Assembly (NCBI GenBank): GCA_023213315.1
Contig: JAKCPI010014212.1
Coordinates: 248,001 to 312,000 of the forward strand
DNA from: Euborellia annulipes
Lineage: Eukaryota > Arthropoda > Insecta > Dermaptera > Anisolabididae
Length of the DNA: 64,000 bases
Direction of reading: 5' to 3'
Part shown: positions 10,510 through 19,817 of the stretch, piece by piece
Position numbering within the stretch: the first letter of the stretch is position 1
How the letters are laid out: each line of letters opens with the position of its first letter
The notes under the pieces: model-generated
What the model was told of the DNA's origin: nothing
Seen by the model: the letters and a program-made list of their open reading frames with translations, nothing else
Database searches by the model: none
Position numbers and translations under genes: made by a program

Positions 10510-10537
10510 ATTATAGAGGATTTAATCTCACTGGCAA
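10510..10537 (-). promoter_or_regulatory. rRNA operon promoter P1, copy 1
   Basis: Minus strand: -35 TTGCCA (10532-10537), 16-base spacer, perfect -10 TATAAT (10510-10515). AT-rich sequence upstream could act as an UP element. The repeat shared with copy 2 ends right after the -10 box, so the spacer differs between copies while the -35 box is the same. The stretch 10538-10717 has no gene. Confidence 0.75.
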
Positions 10538-10717
10538 GGGGTATTTCAGCCTTTTTCTATCGAGTGCCGTTTTTTTCTACTATTTTACGAAAAAAGTGAT
10601 ATATATGCCTTTTTTTTAAGCAGCTCAGTCAACATTAGATGAGATATTAAACTTTTTTTAGTTTATCAACTTCATGTAGAATAGATTATTCGTGCAATAG
10701 TTTGGCATTAACTCACC

Positions 10718-11221
10718 ATGTGGCAGTTCGCTAAAAAAGTATTTGTTTGCATACTTGTAGTGTTTGCTACGAGTGGGCCTTGTTATGCCAATTCAAAACA
10801 TAACTTCTATGTGCTTACTTTATCTATTCTAAGCTATAGTAAGTGGGAGAATGTAAATACTCCTACTCTTTGTGTTATTGATAATCCCTCCATTACATCT
10901 ACCTTTCAATCTTATATCCAGCAAATGTCTTATAATTATCGTGTTCAAACTGTAAACGCGAAAGATTTTGCTCGGTCACATTGTCAGGCAGTTTATTTTT
11001 CTACTACTTCTCCACAGCAACAACAAAACCTTATTCAGAACTATCCTTATCGTTCTTTACTTTCTTTAAGCATTAATAATTCAGAATGTGAAATAGGAAG
11101 TATCTTTTGTTTATACAATCAAAATAATTACACTACCTTTAAAGTTAACTTAGATGCTTTAAGTCACTCCAAAGTTCATATTGATCCAAGAGTATTGCTC
11201 TTGGCTAAGAATGCGAGAGTA
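10718..11221 (+). CDS. YfiR-like periplasmic regulator of a diguanylate cyclase
   Basis: The N-terminus is a signal peptide (MWQFAKKVFVCILVVFATSG, cleavage near CYAN). The following ~140 residues match the YfiR family (DUF4154): LTLSILSYSKWEN near the start, CVIDN, a Cys-containing ECEIGSIFCLY segment and FKVNLDALSHSKVHIDPRVL at the end. YfiR holds the inner-membrane cyclase YfiN inactive from the periplasm; YfiB relieves this. As sequenced, the frame does not stop but runs on into the YfiN-like part. Removing one base near 11210 would end it with a TAA at 11219-11221, just before an ATG at 11229. I favour two separate genes because a direct fusion gives an unlikely membrane topology, but a fusion is not excluded. 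Confidence 0.75.
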
Positions 11222-11228
11222 AGGATCA

Positions 11229-12454
11229 TGATATCAAAGTTGTATCAGTCCACTTCATTGCATGCTTTATTTAGAAAATCTCAATTTACTATTTTTGCAA
11301 TTACTTTCTTTATCTGCTCTTTTACGTTTGTATCGATTTCTGTTTTTACAATGGAAACTTACGCCAAACAAAATTTGCAATTGCTCAGCCATACTCTGCT
11401 AGAGCGTATTCAGCCCGCAGTTGTATTTAATGATAAAATTACGATAGAGCAAATTTTGAATGAATACACCAATGATCATTCAATTCGTACTATTCATATT
11501 TATGATTCAGAACATCATTTAATTGCACAAAGTTTTAAATTATCAAGTCAAACCTCAATTTTGGAGGGTTGGTTTGATCATTGGTTTTAAATGAGCCCGT
11601 TCATCTTACAATTTATCATCACGAACAAAATGGTAGGTGAATTAACACTTTTTGGTAGTTCTGAAAAAATATTGCAGTTCCTCAAAATGATTATGGTGGG
11701 GCTCGCAATTGCAATGTTGTTTATTGTTTGCGCTTTGTGGTGGTCAGTGAACTTAACTTACCGTCAAATTATGCAGGCTATTTATCCACTTACCAATATT
11801 GCTCAAATTGTAAGTGAGCAAAAAGCCTATAATCTTGCGTTTTTCCTTATAATCGAATTAAAGAATTTCAAGATTTAAATACAGTTTTTAATGAGTTACT
11901 TGAAGAAATTCAGATATGGGACAATCAATTACAAAAAGAAAATCGTAAATTATCATTTCAGGCTCATCACGATCAGCTTACATTATTACCGAATAGACAT
12001 TATTTTTATCAAGTTCTATTAGATATGTTTGAAGATAAGGGATTTGATAACAAGTCTGCTTTATTGTTTCTAGATAACAATAACTTCAAAGCGATTAATG
12101 ACCAGTTTGGACATTTGGCTGGAGATGAAGTTTTGAAAGAAATGGCGAATCGCTTGCAAATCCGATTACGCCATCAAGATTTTATCGCACGCTTAGGTGG
12201 TGATGAATTTGCTGTCATTTTTGCATTCCATTAGCCATGCTGATCATTTAATATCTATTGCTGAAAATTTACTCGAAAGCTGTAAAGAACCTTTGCATCT
12301 AAATGGACAAACCATTTATTTCAGTTTTAGTGTAGGTATTGCTTTATCACAATTTGCATCTAGCCCCGAAGATTTCATTATGCAAGCAGATCAAGCAATG
12401 TATAAGGCTAAAAATTCGGATGAACACTGGTTTATCTATAAACCTGAAAATTAA
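11229..12454 (+). pseudogene. YfiN-like diguanylate cyclase, frameshifted
   Basis: From the ATG at 11229 the protein has a short cytoplasmic start, a membrane segment (FAITFFICSFTFVSISVF), a periplasmic CHASE8-like domain (METYAKQNLQLLSHTLLERI), a second membrane segment (VGLAIAMLFIVCALWW), a HAMP-like linker, and a GGDEF domain with NNFKAINDQFGHLAGDE and the active-site motif RLGGDEF near 12195. It should make cyclic di-GMP. The frame is broken by a stop at 11588-11590 after a T run and a shift back near 11625, then at T runs 11838-11842 and 12218-12222. All are single-base changes that restore the family pattern when reversed, so sequencing error is likely. The downstream YfiB-like gene supports a YfiBNR unit. 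Confidence 0.8.
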
Positions 12455-12468
12455 ATTTAGGCTAATCT

Positions 12469-12948
12469 ATGAATACAAGATCTTTAAAACTCTCCTTTAT
12501 TGCATTGCTATGCATTACTCTTGCAGGGTGCCTGAGTTTTGGTCCATTAAAATATCGTCAGGTAAAATTGCTTAAGAAAGAAGGTTTTGTTCTTACTGAT
12601 GAAGGATGGACGCTGGGTTTACCAGAACGTTTGTTATTTGACTTTAATAATGCAGAGTTAAAACAGAGCCATGAAGCGGAGTTAACACGTCTAGCAAATC
12701 AATTGAATAAATATGATTTAAATAAATTGAAAATTGTTGGGCACACTGATGATGTTGGCGATGCGACTTATAATCAAAAGCTATCTGAAGAGCGTGCACA
12801 AAGTGTGGCAAACCTTTTCTTAGCTCGCGGATTTAAAAAAGAAAATATCTATGTGATGGGACGTGGTTCAACTCAGCCTTATGTCCCAAATACAACCAAT
12901 GAAAATCGTGCGATTAATCGACGTGTTGCTATTGTGGTTATTCCATAA
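12469..12948 (+). CDS. YfiB-like OmpA-family lipoprotein
   Basis: 159 residues with a signal peptide ending in the lipobox LAGC (Cys21), then a C-terminal OmpA-like peptidoglycan-binding domain (GHTDDVGDATYNQKLSEERA, later NRAINRRV). This is the layout of YfiB, an outer-membrane lipoprotein that binds peptidoglycan and captures YfiR, so releasing the cyclase under envelope stress. It starts 14 bases after the cyclase stop and is probably cotranscribed with it. Complete, with a terminator following. Confidence 0.85.
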   Translation: MNTRSLKLSFIALLCITLAGCLSFGPLKYRQVKLLKKEGFVLTDEGWTLGLPERLLFDFNNAELKQSHEAELTRLANQLNKYDLNKLKIVGHTDDVGDATYNQKLSEERAQSVANLFLARGFKKENIYVMGRGSTQPYVPNTTNENRAINRRVAIVVIP

Positions 12949-12960
12949 TTTTCAATTTAC

Positions 12961-12993
12961 AAAAAAAGCTAATCCTTTGTGATTGGCTTTTTT
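12961..12993. terminator. Bidirectional terminator between convergent genes
   Basis: AAAAAGCTAATC pairs with GATTGGCTTTTT, with A and T runs on either side. It serves the YfiB-like gene and the convergent phosphoesterase gene. Confidence 0.8.
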
Positions 12994-12996
12994 ATT

Positions 12997-14007
12997 TTAA
13001 ACTAACTCAATAATATCAATGGTTGGCGGCACTCTAAAACGTAAAGGAATTCCGACCATCCCTGTGCCAACTGTCACAAAAACATCGGCATGTTCGTGAG
13101 AGTAAAATCCACGTTTATGCCCTAAAATTGATACTTTTTTCATAATATAGTTAGTTAGCCATGGAAGCTCCACTTGCCCACCATGCGTATGCCCAGATAG
13201 CATTAATGGACGATTTGGCAATTTAGGCACCATATCTACTGTATCAGGATTATGAGAAAGGATTAACCAAGGTTTATCTTGGGGTAAATCTGGCATGGAA
13301 CGCATATCGGTTTTTCCGGCCCACAGATCGCCAATCCCAATCAGACGGAATTCTTCAAAATCAACTATTTTGCCTTCAATATCGACAACTTCATTATAAA
13401 ACAAAGCATCTTTTAACAATTGTTGAATAGGTGGTCCTGGATATTGCTCATCATGGTTTCCAGGAACAGAATAAACAGGTGCCTGAATTTCTTTTAAAAC
13501 ACTCAATTCTTGAATTAATCTGTCTTCTGGTTCATATGTCCAATCACCTGCCACAACTACTAAATCAGGTTGCTGCTCATTTAATTTTCTAACTATCGTT
13601 TTGAGTTGGCGCTCATGCCCTGAAAATAAACCGATATGTAAATCTGCAATTAAGGCTACCTTTACCGGTTTATTAAAACTACGATCTGGATTTAACTTAT
13701 ATTGATGAGTATCGACACGTACTAGATGAGGTTCAATAAATCGAGCGTAAATTAAAACACCACTTAAGAAAAAGATAAAAATACCTTGGTGAATTGAATA
13801 GTAACCAATCCAGGCAGCATATAAATTAAAAAACCAGAGAGGAATAAGTAGATAAGAGAGATAAAATGCAAGTAAATGCACAAAAGCTTTAAATGGATGA
13901 ATCGTCTCGGTTCGAGATTGATGAATCCAAGCTTCAGAAATTCCCCATAAAGCAAGTATTGAAAAAATAAAGTAAAAACAAAAGATGATTGAATTTGGGT
14001 TCCACAT
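12997..14007 (-). CDS. Membrane-anchored metallophosphoesterase
   Basis: A complete 336-residue protein with three or four N-terminal membrane segments (residues about 5-90) and a C-terminal calcineurin-like phosphoesterase domain. Metal-binding motifs are in order: ADLH (121-124), GDW (154-156), GNHD (183-186), and SGHTHGG (271-277). It resembles the YkuE/YaeI type of envelope phosphoesterases. The substrate is unknown; members of this group have been linked to lipid-headgroup or nucleotide hydrolysis. Single gene, divergent from the phospholipase D-like gene. Confidence 0.85.
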   Translation of the reverse strand: MWNPNSIIFCFYFIFSILALWGISEAWIHQSRTETIHPFKAFVHLLAFYLSYLLIPLWFFNLYAAWIGYYSIHQGIFIFFLSGVLIYARFIEPHLVRVDTHQYKLNPDRSFNKPVKVALIADLHIGLFSGHERQLKTIVRKLNEQQPDLVVVAGDWTYEPEDRLIQELSVLKEIQAPVYSVPGNHDEQYPGPPIQQLLKDALFYNEVVDIEGKIVDFEEFRLIGIGDLWAGKTDMRSMPDLPQDKPWLILSHNPDTVDMVPKLPNRPLMLSGHTHGGQVELPWLTNYIMKKVSILGHKRGFYSHEHADVFVTVGTGMVGIPLRFRVPPTIDIIELV

Positions 14008-14113
14008 TACGATTCTCGACTTATCTTATATTGATTGCTAGTAATCAAATTCAATATTTATCTTTCAATATGCACGAACTATACTCTAGCTCACGTTATC
14101 GTATGTACTGATT

Positions 14114-15741
14114 ATGGCACAATCCTTTCGATCCAAACAGCTTCAAACGAATCAACAAGCTAAAGGCTTTTTGATAAAAGCTTCTTTAGTCCTATGTTCT
14201 AGTTTTGCTGTGGGTTTGACAGGATGTAGTACTCTGCCAAAACATAGTGTTGAACCAGTACAATATGCAAAAGATATTGATACTTCTCAGACCTCACTGG
14301 CCAAACTGATTACTCCTTTACGTCAGCAAAACCCAAAACTAACGGGTTTTCACGTATTAAATGATCCTTTGGAGGCGCTAGCAGCCCGCTTAAGATTAAT
14401 TGATAAAGCTGAAAAGACTTTAGATTTACAATATTACATTTGGGACAACGACAAAGTTGGTGCTTTAGCCTTGCACGCGATTATTCGGGCAGCTGATCGC
14501 GGGGTAAAAGTTCGACTTCTTATTGATGACAATAATGCAAAAAAAATAGAAGGGGTTTTGCTTGCCCTTTCTCAGCATAAAAATATTGAAGTTAAGCTTT
14601 TTAACCCCTACCGTTTTCGTAAATATCGCGCGATGGATATGGTTCTTGACTTAAAAACGCATCAATCGTCGCATGCATAATAAAAGTTTTATTGCCGATA
14701 ACGAGGTTGCTCTTATTGGCGGACGTAATATGACAAATCAATATTACAACGTAAGCGATAGTTATCAATTTTCTGATGTCGATGTAATGTTGGTTGGTGC
14801 TGCTGTTGATGATATTGTGAATTCATTTGATGACTACTGGAATCATGAATATGCATATTCAGTTCAAAGTATTGTAAGTCCAGAGCAACATCGTCTCCGT
14901 TATGAAGGATTGAAAGAGCAACTCGAAGCTCACTATCAACTAGCAACTGTTCAAAACTTTCTAAACCTAACCACAAAATCACATGCATTTGATCAATGGT
15001 TAAATCGCAGCATTCAATTCGACTGGGTCAAAGCAGAAGTTGTAAAAGACTCGCCTGATAAAATCAAGTCAAAGGCTAAAAAAAGAAGAACACCTAAATT
15101 TCCAGTTAATTAACCATCTAGAAAAACCAGAAAGTAACGTTGATTTAATTTCAGCTTATTTTATTCCTGAGAAGCAAGGCGCCAAAATTTTAAGCACGCT
15201 TGCTAAAGAAGGCGTTGAAGTGCGAGTTTTAACGAACTCCTTTAAAGCGAATGACGTTGCCGTTGTTCATGCCTTTTATGGGAAATACCGTAAAGAGCTT
15301 CTTAAAAACGGCGTACAACTTTATGAGTTTTTACCCACACCCGATAAAAGAGATTTAAATAAAAATACAGATGAACTTGCAACTAAAGCGAAAGTGAACA
15401 TGAAAGGATTAAGTCGCTCAAGTTTGCATACTAAACTTATGGCATTAGATGAGCAGGTTTTTATTGGTTCATTTAATTTTGATCCACGCTCAGCTTATTT
15501 GAATACTGAAATTGGCGTAATTTTGGATAGCCCGTCGTTGGCTAAAACCATTCACCACACGATGGATGAAAATTTAAACAAATTTGCTTATAAGCTAAAG
15601 CTCGACCCTAATAATAAAATTTATTGGCAGCAAGAAACTCCAAACGGTCCTTTAATTTACAAACAGGAACCAGAAATGAAATGGTGGCAAAAAGCAGGCA
15701 TGAAATTTCTTTCATGGCTGCCACTTGAAGGATTTATGTAA
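14114..15741 (+). pseudogene. Phospholipase D / cardiolipin synthase C-like lipoprotein, frameshifted
   Basis: About 542 codons. The N-terminus has a signal with a lipobox-like LTGC. Two HKD motifs define the phospholipase D family: HNKSFIAD just after 14673 and HTKLMALD near 15430. The closest known role is cardiolipin synthase of the ClsC/YmdC type or a related phosphatidyltransferase. The frame is broken twice, by an extra A in the run 14653-14657 and one in the seven-A run 15078-15084. Removing one A at each place gives a continuous protein with both motifs, so error is more likely than decay. It ends directly against the convergent acyltransferase gene, and both act on phospholipids. Confidence 0.8.
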
Positions 15742-16551
15742 TTAACTTTTTGGCTTAAGTACTTTCTGATGTAGTTGAGCCAATCCTTCTACCATTTTTT
15801 CTTGAACTTCGCGCGTTAAACTCTTCACGTCGTGCCCTTCTACAGGAATTGGCGGTAACGTTAGCAAATGAGCCGTTACTTTCGGCATTTCAAGTACACG
15901 TTGAATATGTTCAGCAAATGTCATCTCACCAATGAATGGGGCAACTGTATCTAATTGCCCATGACGGTTTACATAACAAATTAAACATACTTGCACTGGG
16001 CGTTGAGCCTCAATAGCAGCTCCGAGTAAACGACCATGTACTTTCTTAACAGAATGCCCGTCTGTAGTAGTCGCTTCAGGGAAAAATAGTACAGGAATAT
16101 TTTGTTTTAAAAATTCGGTAATTTGCTCACGGATTCTAACTGAATCCCCAGACCCACGCTTAATAAATAAAGTTCCACCACCTTTAGCCAGATTTCCTAA
16201 AATGGGCCAATTCTCAATTTCGGCTTTAGCAAGAAAGAAAACTCGAGCCCCTGAACCTAAAACAGCAACATCTAGCCAAGAAATATGATTACTTACCCAA
16301 AGGGCAGGTTCTCTAGGAATTGTTCCGTGTACTTCTACATCTAAGTTAAAAACCTGACATAAACGGCGGCAAAAATATTGAACATAGCGTGTATTAACCG
16401 GATTATTAGGATCTTTATAAAGGCCATGTCGATAAACTAAATAAAAACCTTCACTAATTGCGGCGGTGGCAGAAGTGACTTTTTTTCCGTATAAACCTAT
16501 TTTTGATAATTTCTTTAACGTTGAATTAACTATACTTTGCGTTTGAGCCAT
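15742..16551 (-). CDS. 1-acyl-sn-glycerol-3-phosphate acyltransferase (PlsC family)
   Basis: A complete 269-residue protein. The acyltransferase motif HX4D is NHISWLD (His89, Asp94), and the glycerol-phosphate-binding motif is FFPEAT (156-161), a variant of FPEGT. It would transfer an acyl chain to lysophosphatidic acid at the inner membrane, or act on lyso-ornithine or related lipids. Its stop codon abuts the stop of the convergent phospholipase-like gene. Confidence 0.85.
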   Translation of the reverse strand: MAQTQSIVNSTLKKLSKIGLYGKKVTSATAAISEGFYLVYRHGLYKDPNNPVNTRYVQYFCRRLCQVFNLDVEVHGTIPREPALWVSNHISWLDVAVLGSGARVFFLAKAEIENWPILGNLAKGGGTLFIKRGSGDSVRIREQITEFLKQNIPVLFFPEATTTDGHSVKKVHGRLLGAAIEAQRPVQVCLICYVNRHGQLDTVAPFIGEMTFAEHIQRVLEMPKVTAHLLTLPPIPVEGHDVKSLTREVQEKMVEGLAQLHQKVLKPKS

Positions 16552-16766
16552 AAAATTTCACTAACGATCAATCATTGTTATACCCATCTCGAGCATTCTA
16601 TACGTTTCAGAATAAACTTGCATTGATGATAGAGAACGGCAAATAAAATAAATTCAAACATCTCTAATTACATTTAACTAATCTAAAGGATAAGAACAAA
16701 CGCTTTCCCCTTTTGCTTAAGTTTCATCTAGAATAAAGTTTTCCCATTTTCAGGATTTATAGCCAC

Positions 16767-18110
16767 GTGGAATATGTTGATCGGCATCAAGGCGGTGAAC
16801 GCACAATTTTAGTGAGTGTTTCTGTACAATTATTAGATGATCTGGATGCCGAAGAGTTTGCTCTACTTGCACAGTCTGCTGGTGCAGATATCCTTGAACA
16901 TATTAAGGTTCAGCGAAATAAGCCCAATCCTAAATTTTTTATTGGCTCAGGAAAAGTCGATGAAATTGCCGAGCGAGTTCAGGAATTAGAAGCAAGTCTG
17001 GTGATTTTTGACCATGCTTTGTCACCCGCTCAAGAACGAAATTTAGAAAGAATATTAAAATGCCGAGTCATTGACCGTACTGGCTTAATTTTAGATATTT
17101 TTGCGCTGCGTGCTCGTACGCATGAAGGTAAATTACAGGTCGAACTTGCGCAGCTTAAGCATTTATCTACGCGTCTTATTCGTGGTTGGTCTGCCGACTT
17201 TGAACAGCAAAAAGGTGGTATTGGCTTACGTGGTCCTGGTGAAACACAACTGGAAACAGATCGTCGCCTCATTCGTGTTCGTATTGCCCAATTAAAAGAT
17301 AAATTAGAAAAAGTACATCAAACCCGTATACAAGGCCGTGCTGCAAGACAAAAGGCAGCTATTCCAACTGTTTCACTCGTTGGTTATACCAATGCTGGAA
17401 AATCAACTCTATTTAATATTTTAGCGAAAAGTGATGTCTATGCAGCAGATCAACTGTTTGCAACACTCGATCCAACATTACGCCGTTTAGAATGGGATGG
17501 GATCGGTACTGTTGTGTTAGCAGATACAGTAGGTTTTGTACGAAACTTACAGCATGATTTGGTTGAATCATTCAAGGCAACACTTGAAGAAACGCTAGAA
17601 GCCACACTTTTATTGCATGTAATTGATAGTAATAGCCATGACATGCTTGATCAAATTGAAGCAGTTGAAGGTGTATTAAAAGAAATTGGTGCAGATGCTC
17701 CAGTACTTCGGGTGTACAACAAAATTGACCTGAGTGGTGAAGAGGCCAAAATTATTTATGCCGAGCCACATGTCCCAGATCGAGTTTATGTTTCAGCTCA
17801 TGCTGGCCTTGGTCTAGAATTACTGCAACAAGCAGTACAAGAATGTTTAATGGGCCAAATTCAACATTTCTCACTGACTCTTAAACCGGCTTATGGCAAA
17901 TTTCGCACCCAACTTTATGCCTTAAATGTGATTGAGTCTGAACATTATGATGATGCAGGCTTATTACATATTGATGTGAAGATTGCACCACATAAGCTAG
18001 AAAAGCTTATTCGCCAAGCAAAACTGCCCTTGGAAGAAATCTTGGGAGAACGTGCTAGTCAATTTAGCCGTCCCTTGGAAGAGTTTGAAATCAAGGGTCA
18101 GATCAGTTAA
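16767..18110 (+). CDS. hflX: GTPase HflX
   Basis: 447 residues starting at a GTG (16767). HflX is a ribosome-splitting GTPase used in stress recovery. The N-terminal HflX domain includes FFIGSGKVDEI, the linker has GGIGLRGPGETQLETDRR, and the G domain has G1 GYTNAGKS (206-213), G3 DTVGF (253-257) and G4 NKID (318-321). The length is normal. In many gammaproteobacteria hflX follows hfq; here it is divergent from the PlsC-type gene with 215 bases between them, and the CidA/LrgA-like gene starts 33 bases after its stop. Confidence 0.93.
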   Translation: MEYVDRHQGGERTILVSVSVQLLDDLDAEEFALLAQSAGADILEHIKVQRNKPNPKFFIGSGKVDEIAERVQELEASLVIFDHALSPAQERNLERILKCRVIDRTGLILDIFALRARTHEGKLQVELAQLKHLSTRLIRGWSADFEQQKGGIGLRGPGETQLETDRRLIRVRIAQLKDKLEKVHQTRIQGRAARQKAAIPTVSLVGYTNAGKSTLFNILAKSDVYAADQLFATLDPTLRRLEWDGIGTVVLADTVGFVRNLQHDLVESFKATLEETLEATLLLHVIDSNSHDMLDQIEAVEGVLKEIGADAPVLRVYNKIDLSGEEAKIIYAEPHVPDRVYVSAHAGLGLELLQQAVQECLMGQIQHFSLTLKPAYGKFRTQLYALNVIESEHYDDAGLLHIDVKIAPHKLEKLIRQAKLPLEEILGERASQFSRPLEEFEIKGQIS

Positions 18111-18143
18111 AACTTGATAAGTAAACTTTTAGAGATAAAAAAT

Positions 18144-18515
18144 ATGGATAAGATCAGAAGTATAGACTGGACAGCATGGGTAGTAACTTTACTGCTCATT
18201 ATTGGTTTTCGTGAAGGCTCTGTCATCGTCATGCGTGCTTTTGGTCATCCAGAATTAGGTAATCTGGTCGGCTTAATCAGCTTACTCACTATTTTGATTC
18301 TCTGGAGAAAGTTCAAAAAAATCCCTCTTCGGATAGTCGATACCAATAATAAAATTATGAAAGAAAGTGGATTTGCTTTTTTACCCGTTTGTGCTGGCTC
18401 CTTAATTATGTTGGTGCATATGGGTAAAGAAATTCCACTGTTCCTTTTTGTTTTAGTGGTCAGCACCCTTATACCTTTGTGGGTCTATGCAAAAATGGCA
18501 AAACGTTGGTTATAA
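18144..18515 (+). CDS. CidA/LrgA-like holin-type membrane protein
   Basis: The best start is the ATG at 18144 (AGAGA site upstream), giving 123 residues; a longer TTG start at 18114 lacks support. The protein is almost all membrane: four hydrophobic segments and a basic tail (AKMAKRWL). Its size and position directly before an LrgB-family gene match the CidA/LrgA partner of CidB/LrgB, which modulate murein hydrolase export or small-molecule transport. The sequence signature itself is weak, so the family call rests partly on context. Confidence 0.65.
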   Translation: MDKIRSIDWTAWVVTLLLIIGFREGSVIVMRAFGHPELGNLVGLISLLTILILWRKFKKIPLRIVDTNNKIMKESGFAFLPVCAGSLIMLVHMGKEIPLFLFVLVVSTLIPLWVYAKMAKRWL

Positions 18516-18525
18516 GGAGAATAAA

Positions 18526-19200
18526 ATGTTTACGATTTTCTATGGTTTTTTAATCACATTAATTGGTTATCTGTGTGCAAAACCTTTGAACCGACGTTTT
18601 CCACAAGTTCCACTTTTAGTTTTCGGCATGTTCATTGTGATTGGGTTACTTTCAGTTTTACAAGTCCCTTATGAACAATATCGTCTTTATGTAAATGAGT
18701 TATTTAGCCATTTATTGGGGTATGTGACTGTAGCCTTAGCCATTCCTTTAGCTGCAATGCGTTACGATGACCTTCCAATTAAATCAGTGATTGGTATTTT
18801 ACTTTTTGCAAGTATAAGCGCGGTTGCTTTGCCTATGGGCCTCGCTTATTTGTTGCATATGTCGGAACCTACCATTCTTGCATTTGCAACACGTGCAGTA
18901 ACTACCCCAATTGCCCTAAATATCGCAACGTTATTGCATGCTCCTGAAACACTGGTGACCCTTATTGTTATTTTATCCGGGGTTATTGGGGCAGCATTTT
19001 CACCATTTTTACTTAAGCATATTCATGATGAGCGTGCTTCCGGTTTAGCCTTAGGTTTAGCTGCTCATGCCATAGGAACAGCTCAAGCTTGGCAGCGCGG
19101 ATCAGTTGCGGGCCGCTACGCTGCATTTGGTATGGCTTTGAACGGCGTATTTACTGCAATTTGGCTACCTACATTAATGTTGTCACTCGGAACACCATAA
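18526..19200 (+). CDS. LrgB/CidB-family membrane protein
   Basis: Start chosen at the ATG at 18526, six bases after TAAGGAG; the frame is open further upstream, overlapping the previous gene. The 224-residue product has about six membrane segments and the LrgB-family signatures AFATRAVTTPIALNIA and GLAAHAIGTAQA. It pairs with the CidA/LrgA-like gene ten bases upstream. Such pairs act in control of autolysis or as exporters of small metabolites. No terminator is visible before the next gene. Confidence 0.88.
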   Translation: MFTIFYGFLITLIGYLCAKPLNRRFPQVPLLVFGMFIVIGLLSVLQVPYEQYRLYVNELFSHLLGYVTVALAIPLAAMRYDDLPIKSVIGILLFASISAVALPMGLAYLLHMSEPTILAFATRAVTTPIALNIATLLHAPETLVTLIVILSGVIGAAFSPFLLKHIHDERASGLALGLAAHAIGTAQAWQRGSVAGRYAAFGMALNGVFTAIWLPTLMLSLGTP

Positions 19201-19279
19201 TTAATAAGCCTGTTAAATAAACATTGAACGGTATATAAATTCGAAATAAGATGACCTTTCAATGTTAAAAGGATTTTTA

Positions 19280-19726
19280 ATGATGGGGAAAATTTTTATT
19301 GGAGCTTTGCTCTTACTGGGGATTAATACTGCTACATTTGCAGCAGACATTACAGGTCTTTGGCAAACGATTGATGATAAGACTGGTGCGCCCAAAGCAC
19401 AGGTAGAAATACGAAAAGAAGCAAATGGGACATATGCTGGAAAGATTATCAAAGTTACACCACGTCCAGGTTATACGCCTAAAGAAATTTGTGATAACTG
19501 CCCTGCGCCATATACCAATAAACCTATTTTAGGTTTGGATATTGCAACTGGCTTAAAAAAGACAGATGAGCTTAATTATACAGGTGGGAAAATTTTAGAT
19601 CCGAATACGGGCAAAGTTTATGGGCTTAAAGCAAAACTTAGCGCAACTGGTAAACGTCTTCATATGCGTGGATATCTTGGCGTTTCAGCATTAGGCCGAA
19701 ACCAAATTTGGTTACGCTTAGAATAA
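19280..19726 (+). CDS. DUF2147-family secreted protein
   Basis: Start placed at the ATG at 19280, six bases after AAAAGGA; 19262 is a longer alternative. A signal peptide (IFIGALLLLGINTATFAAD) leads into a DUF2147 domain with DITGLWQTIDDKTG, CDNCPAPYTNKPILGL and a final GRNQIWLRLE. Periplasmic or outer-membrane-facing. The function of the family is unknown. Single gene with its own terminator. Confidence 0.88.
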   Translation: MMGKIFIGALLLLGINTATFAADITGLWQTIDDKTGAPKAQVEIRKEANGTYAGKIIKVTPRPGYTPKEICDNCPAPYTNKPILGLDIATGLKKTDELNYTGGKILDPNTGKVYGLKAKLSATGKRLHMRGYLGVSALGRNQIWLRLE

Positions 19727-19736
19727 AATTTAAAAA

Positions 19737-19766
19737 TAAAAAAAGCCGCTTATGCGGCTTTTTTAT
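19737..19766. terminator. Terminator after the DUF2147 gene
   Basis: AAAAGCCGC and GCGGCTTTTT form a tight GC-rich hairpin with A and T runs on either side. It can serve both strands. Confidence 0.85.
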
Positions 19767-19817
19767 TTTAACTTAGGTACAACCCTCATCTTGCGCTCGT
19801 GAAAAGCATTGCTTCCC

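Larger units (their letters stand above)
4520..10517. repeat. 6.0-kb direct repeat, copy 1 (rRNA operon plus flanks)
   Basis: This segment is nearly identical to 38870-44869 in the same orientation. It begins inside the NMCC_0638-like gene, covers the rRNA operon terminator, 5S, 23S, both tRNAs, 16S, the leader and promoter P2, and ends at the -10 box of promoter P1. Differences I saw between the copies are a few substitutions (5933, 6687, 7729, 7731) and about ten single-base indels, mostly in C/G runs. Confidence 0.95.

Noticed and set aside
16552..16766. A promoter for hflX near TAGAAT at about 16730
   Set aside because: No -35 box at a suitable distance could be identified.
17030..17644. 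Frames overlapping hflX on both strands
   Set aside because: The HflX frame has all its motifs; the others show no independent support.
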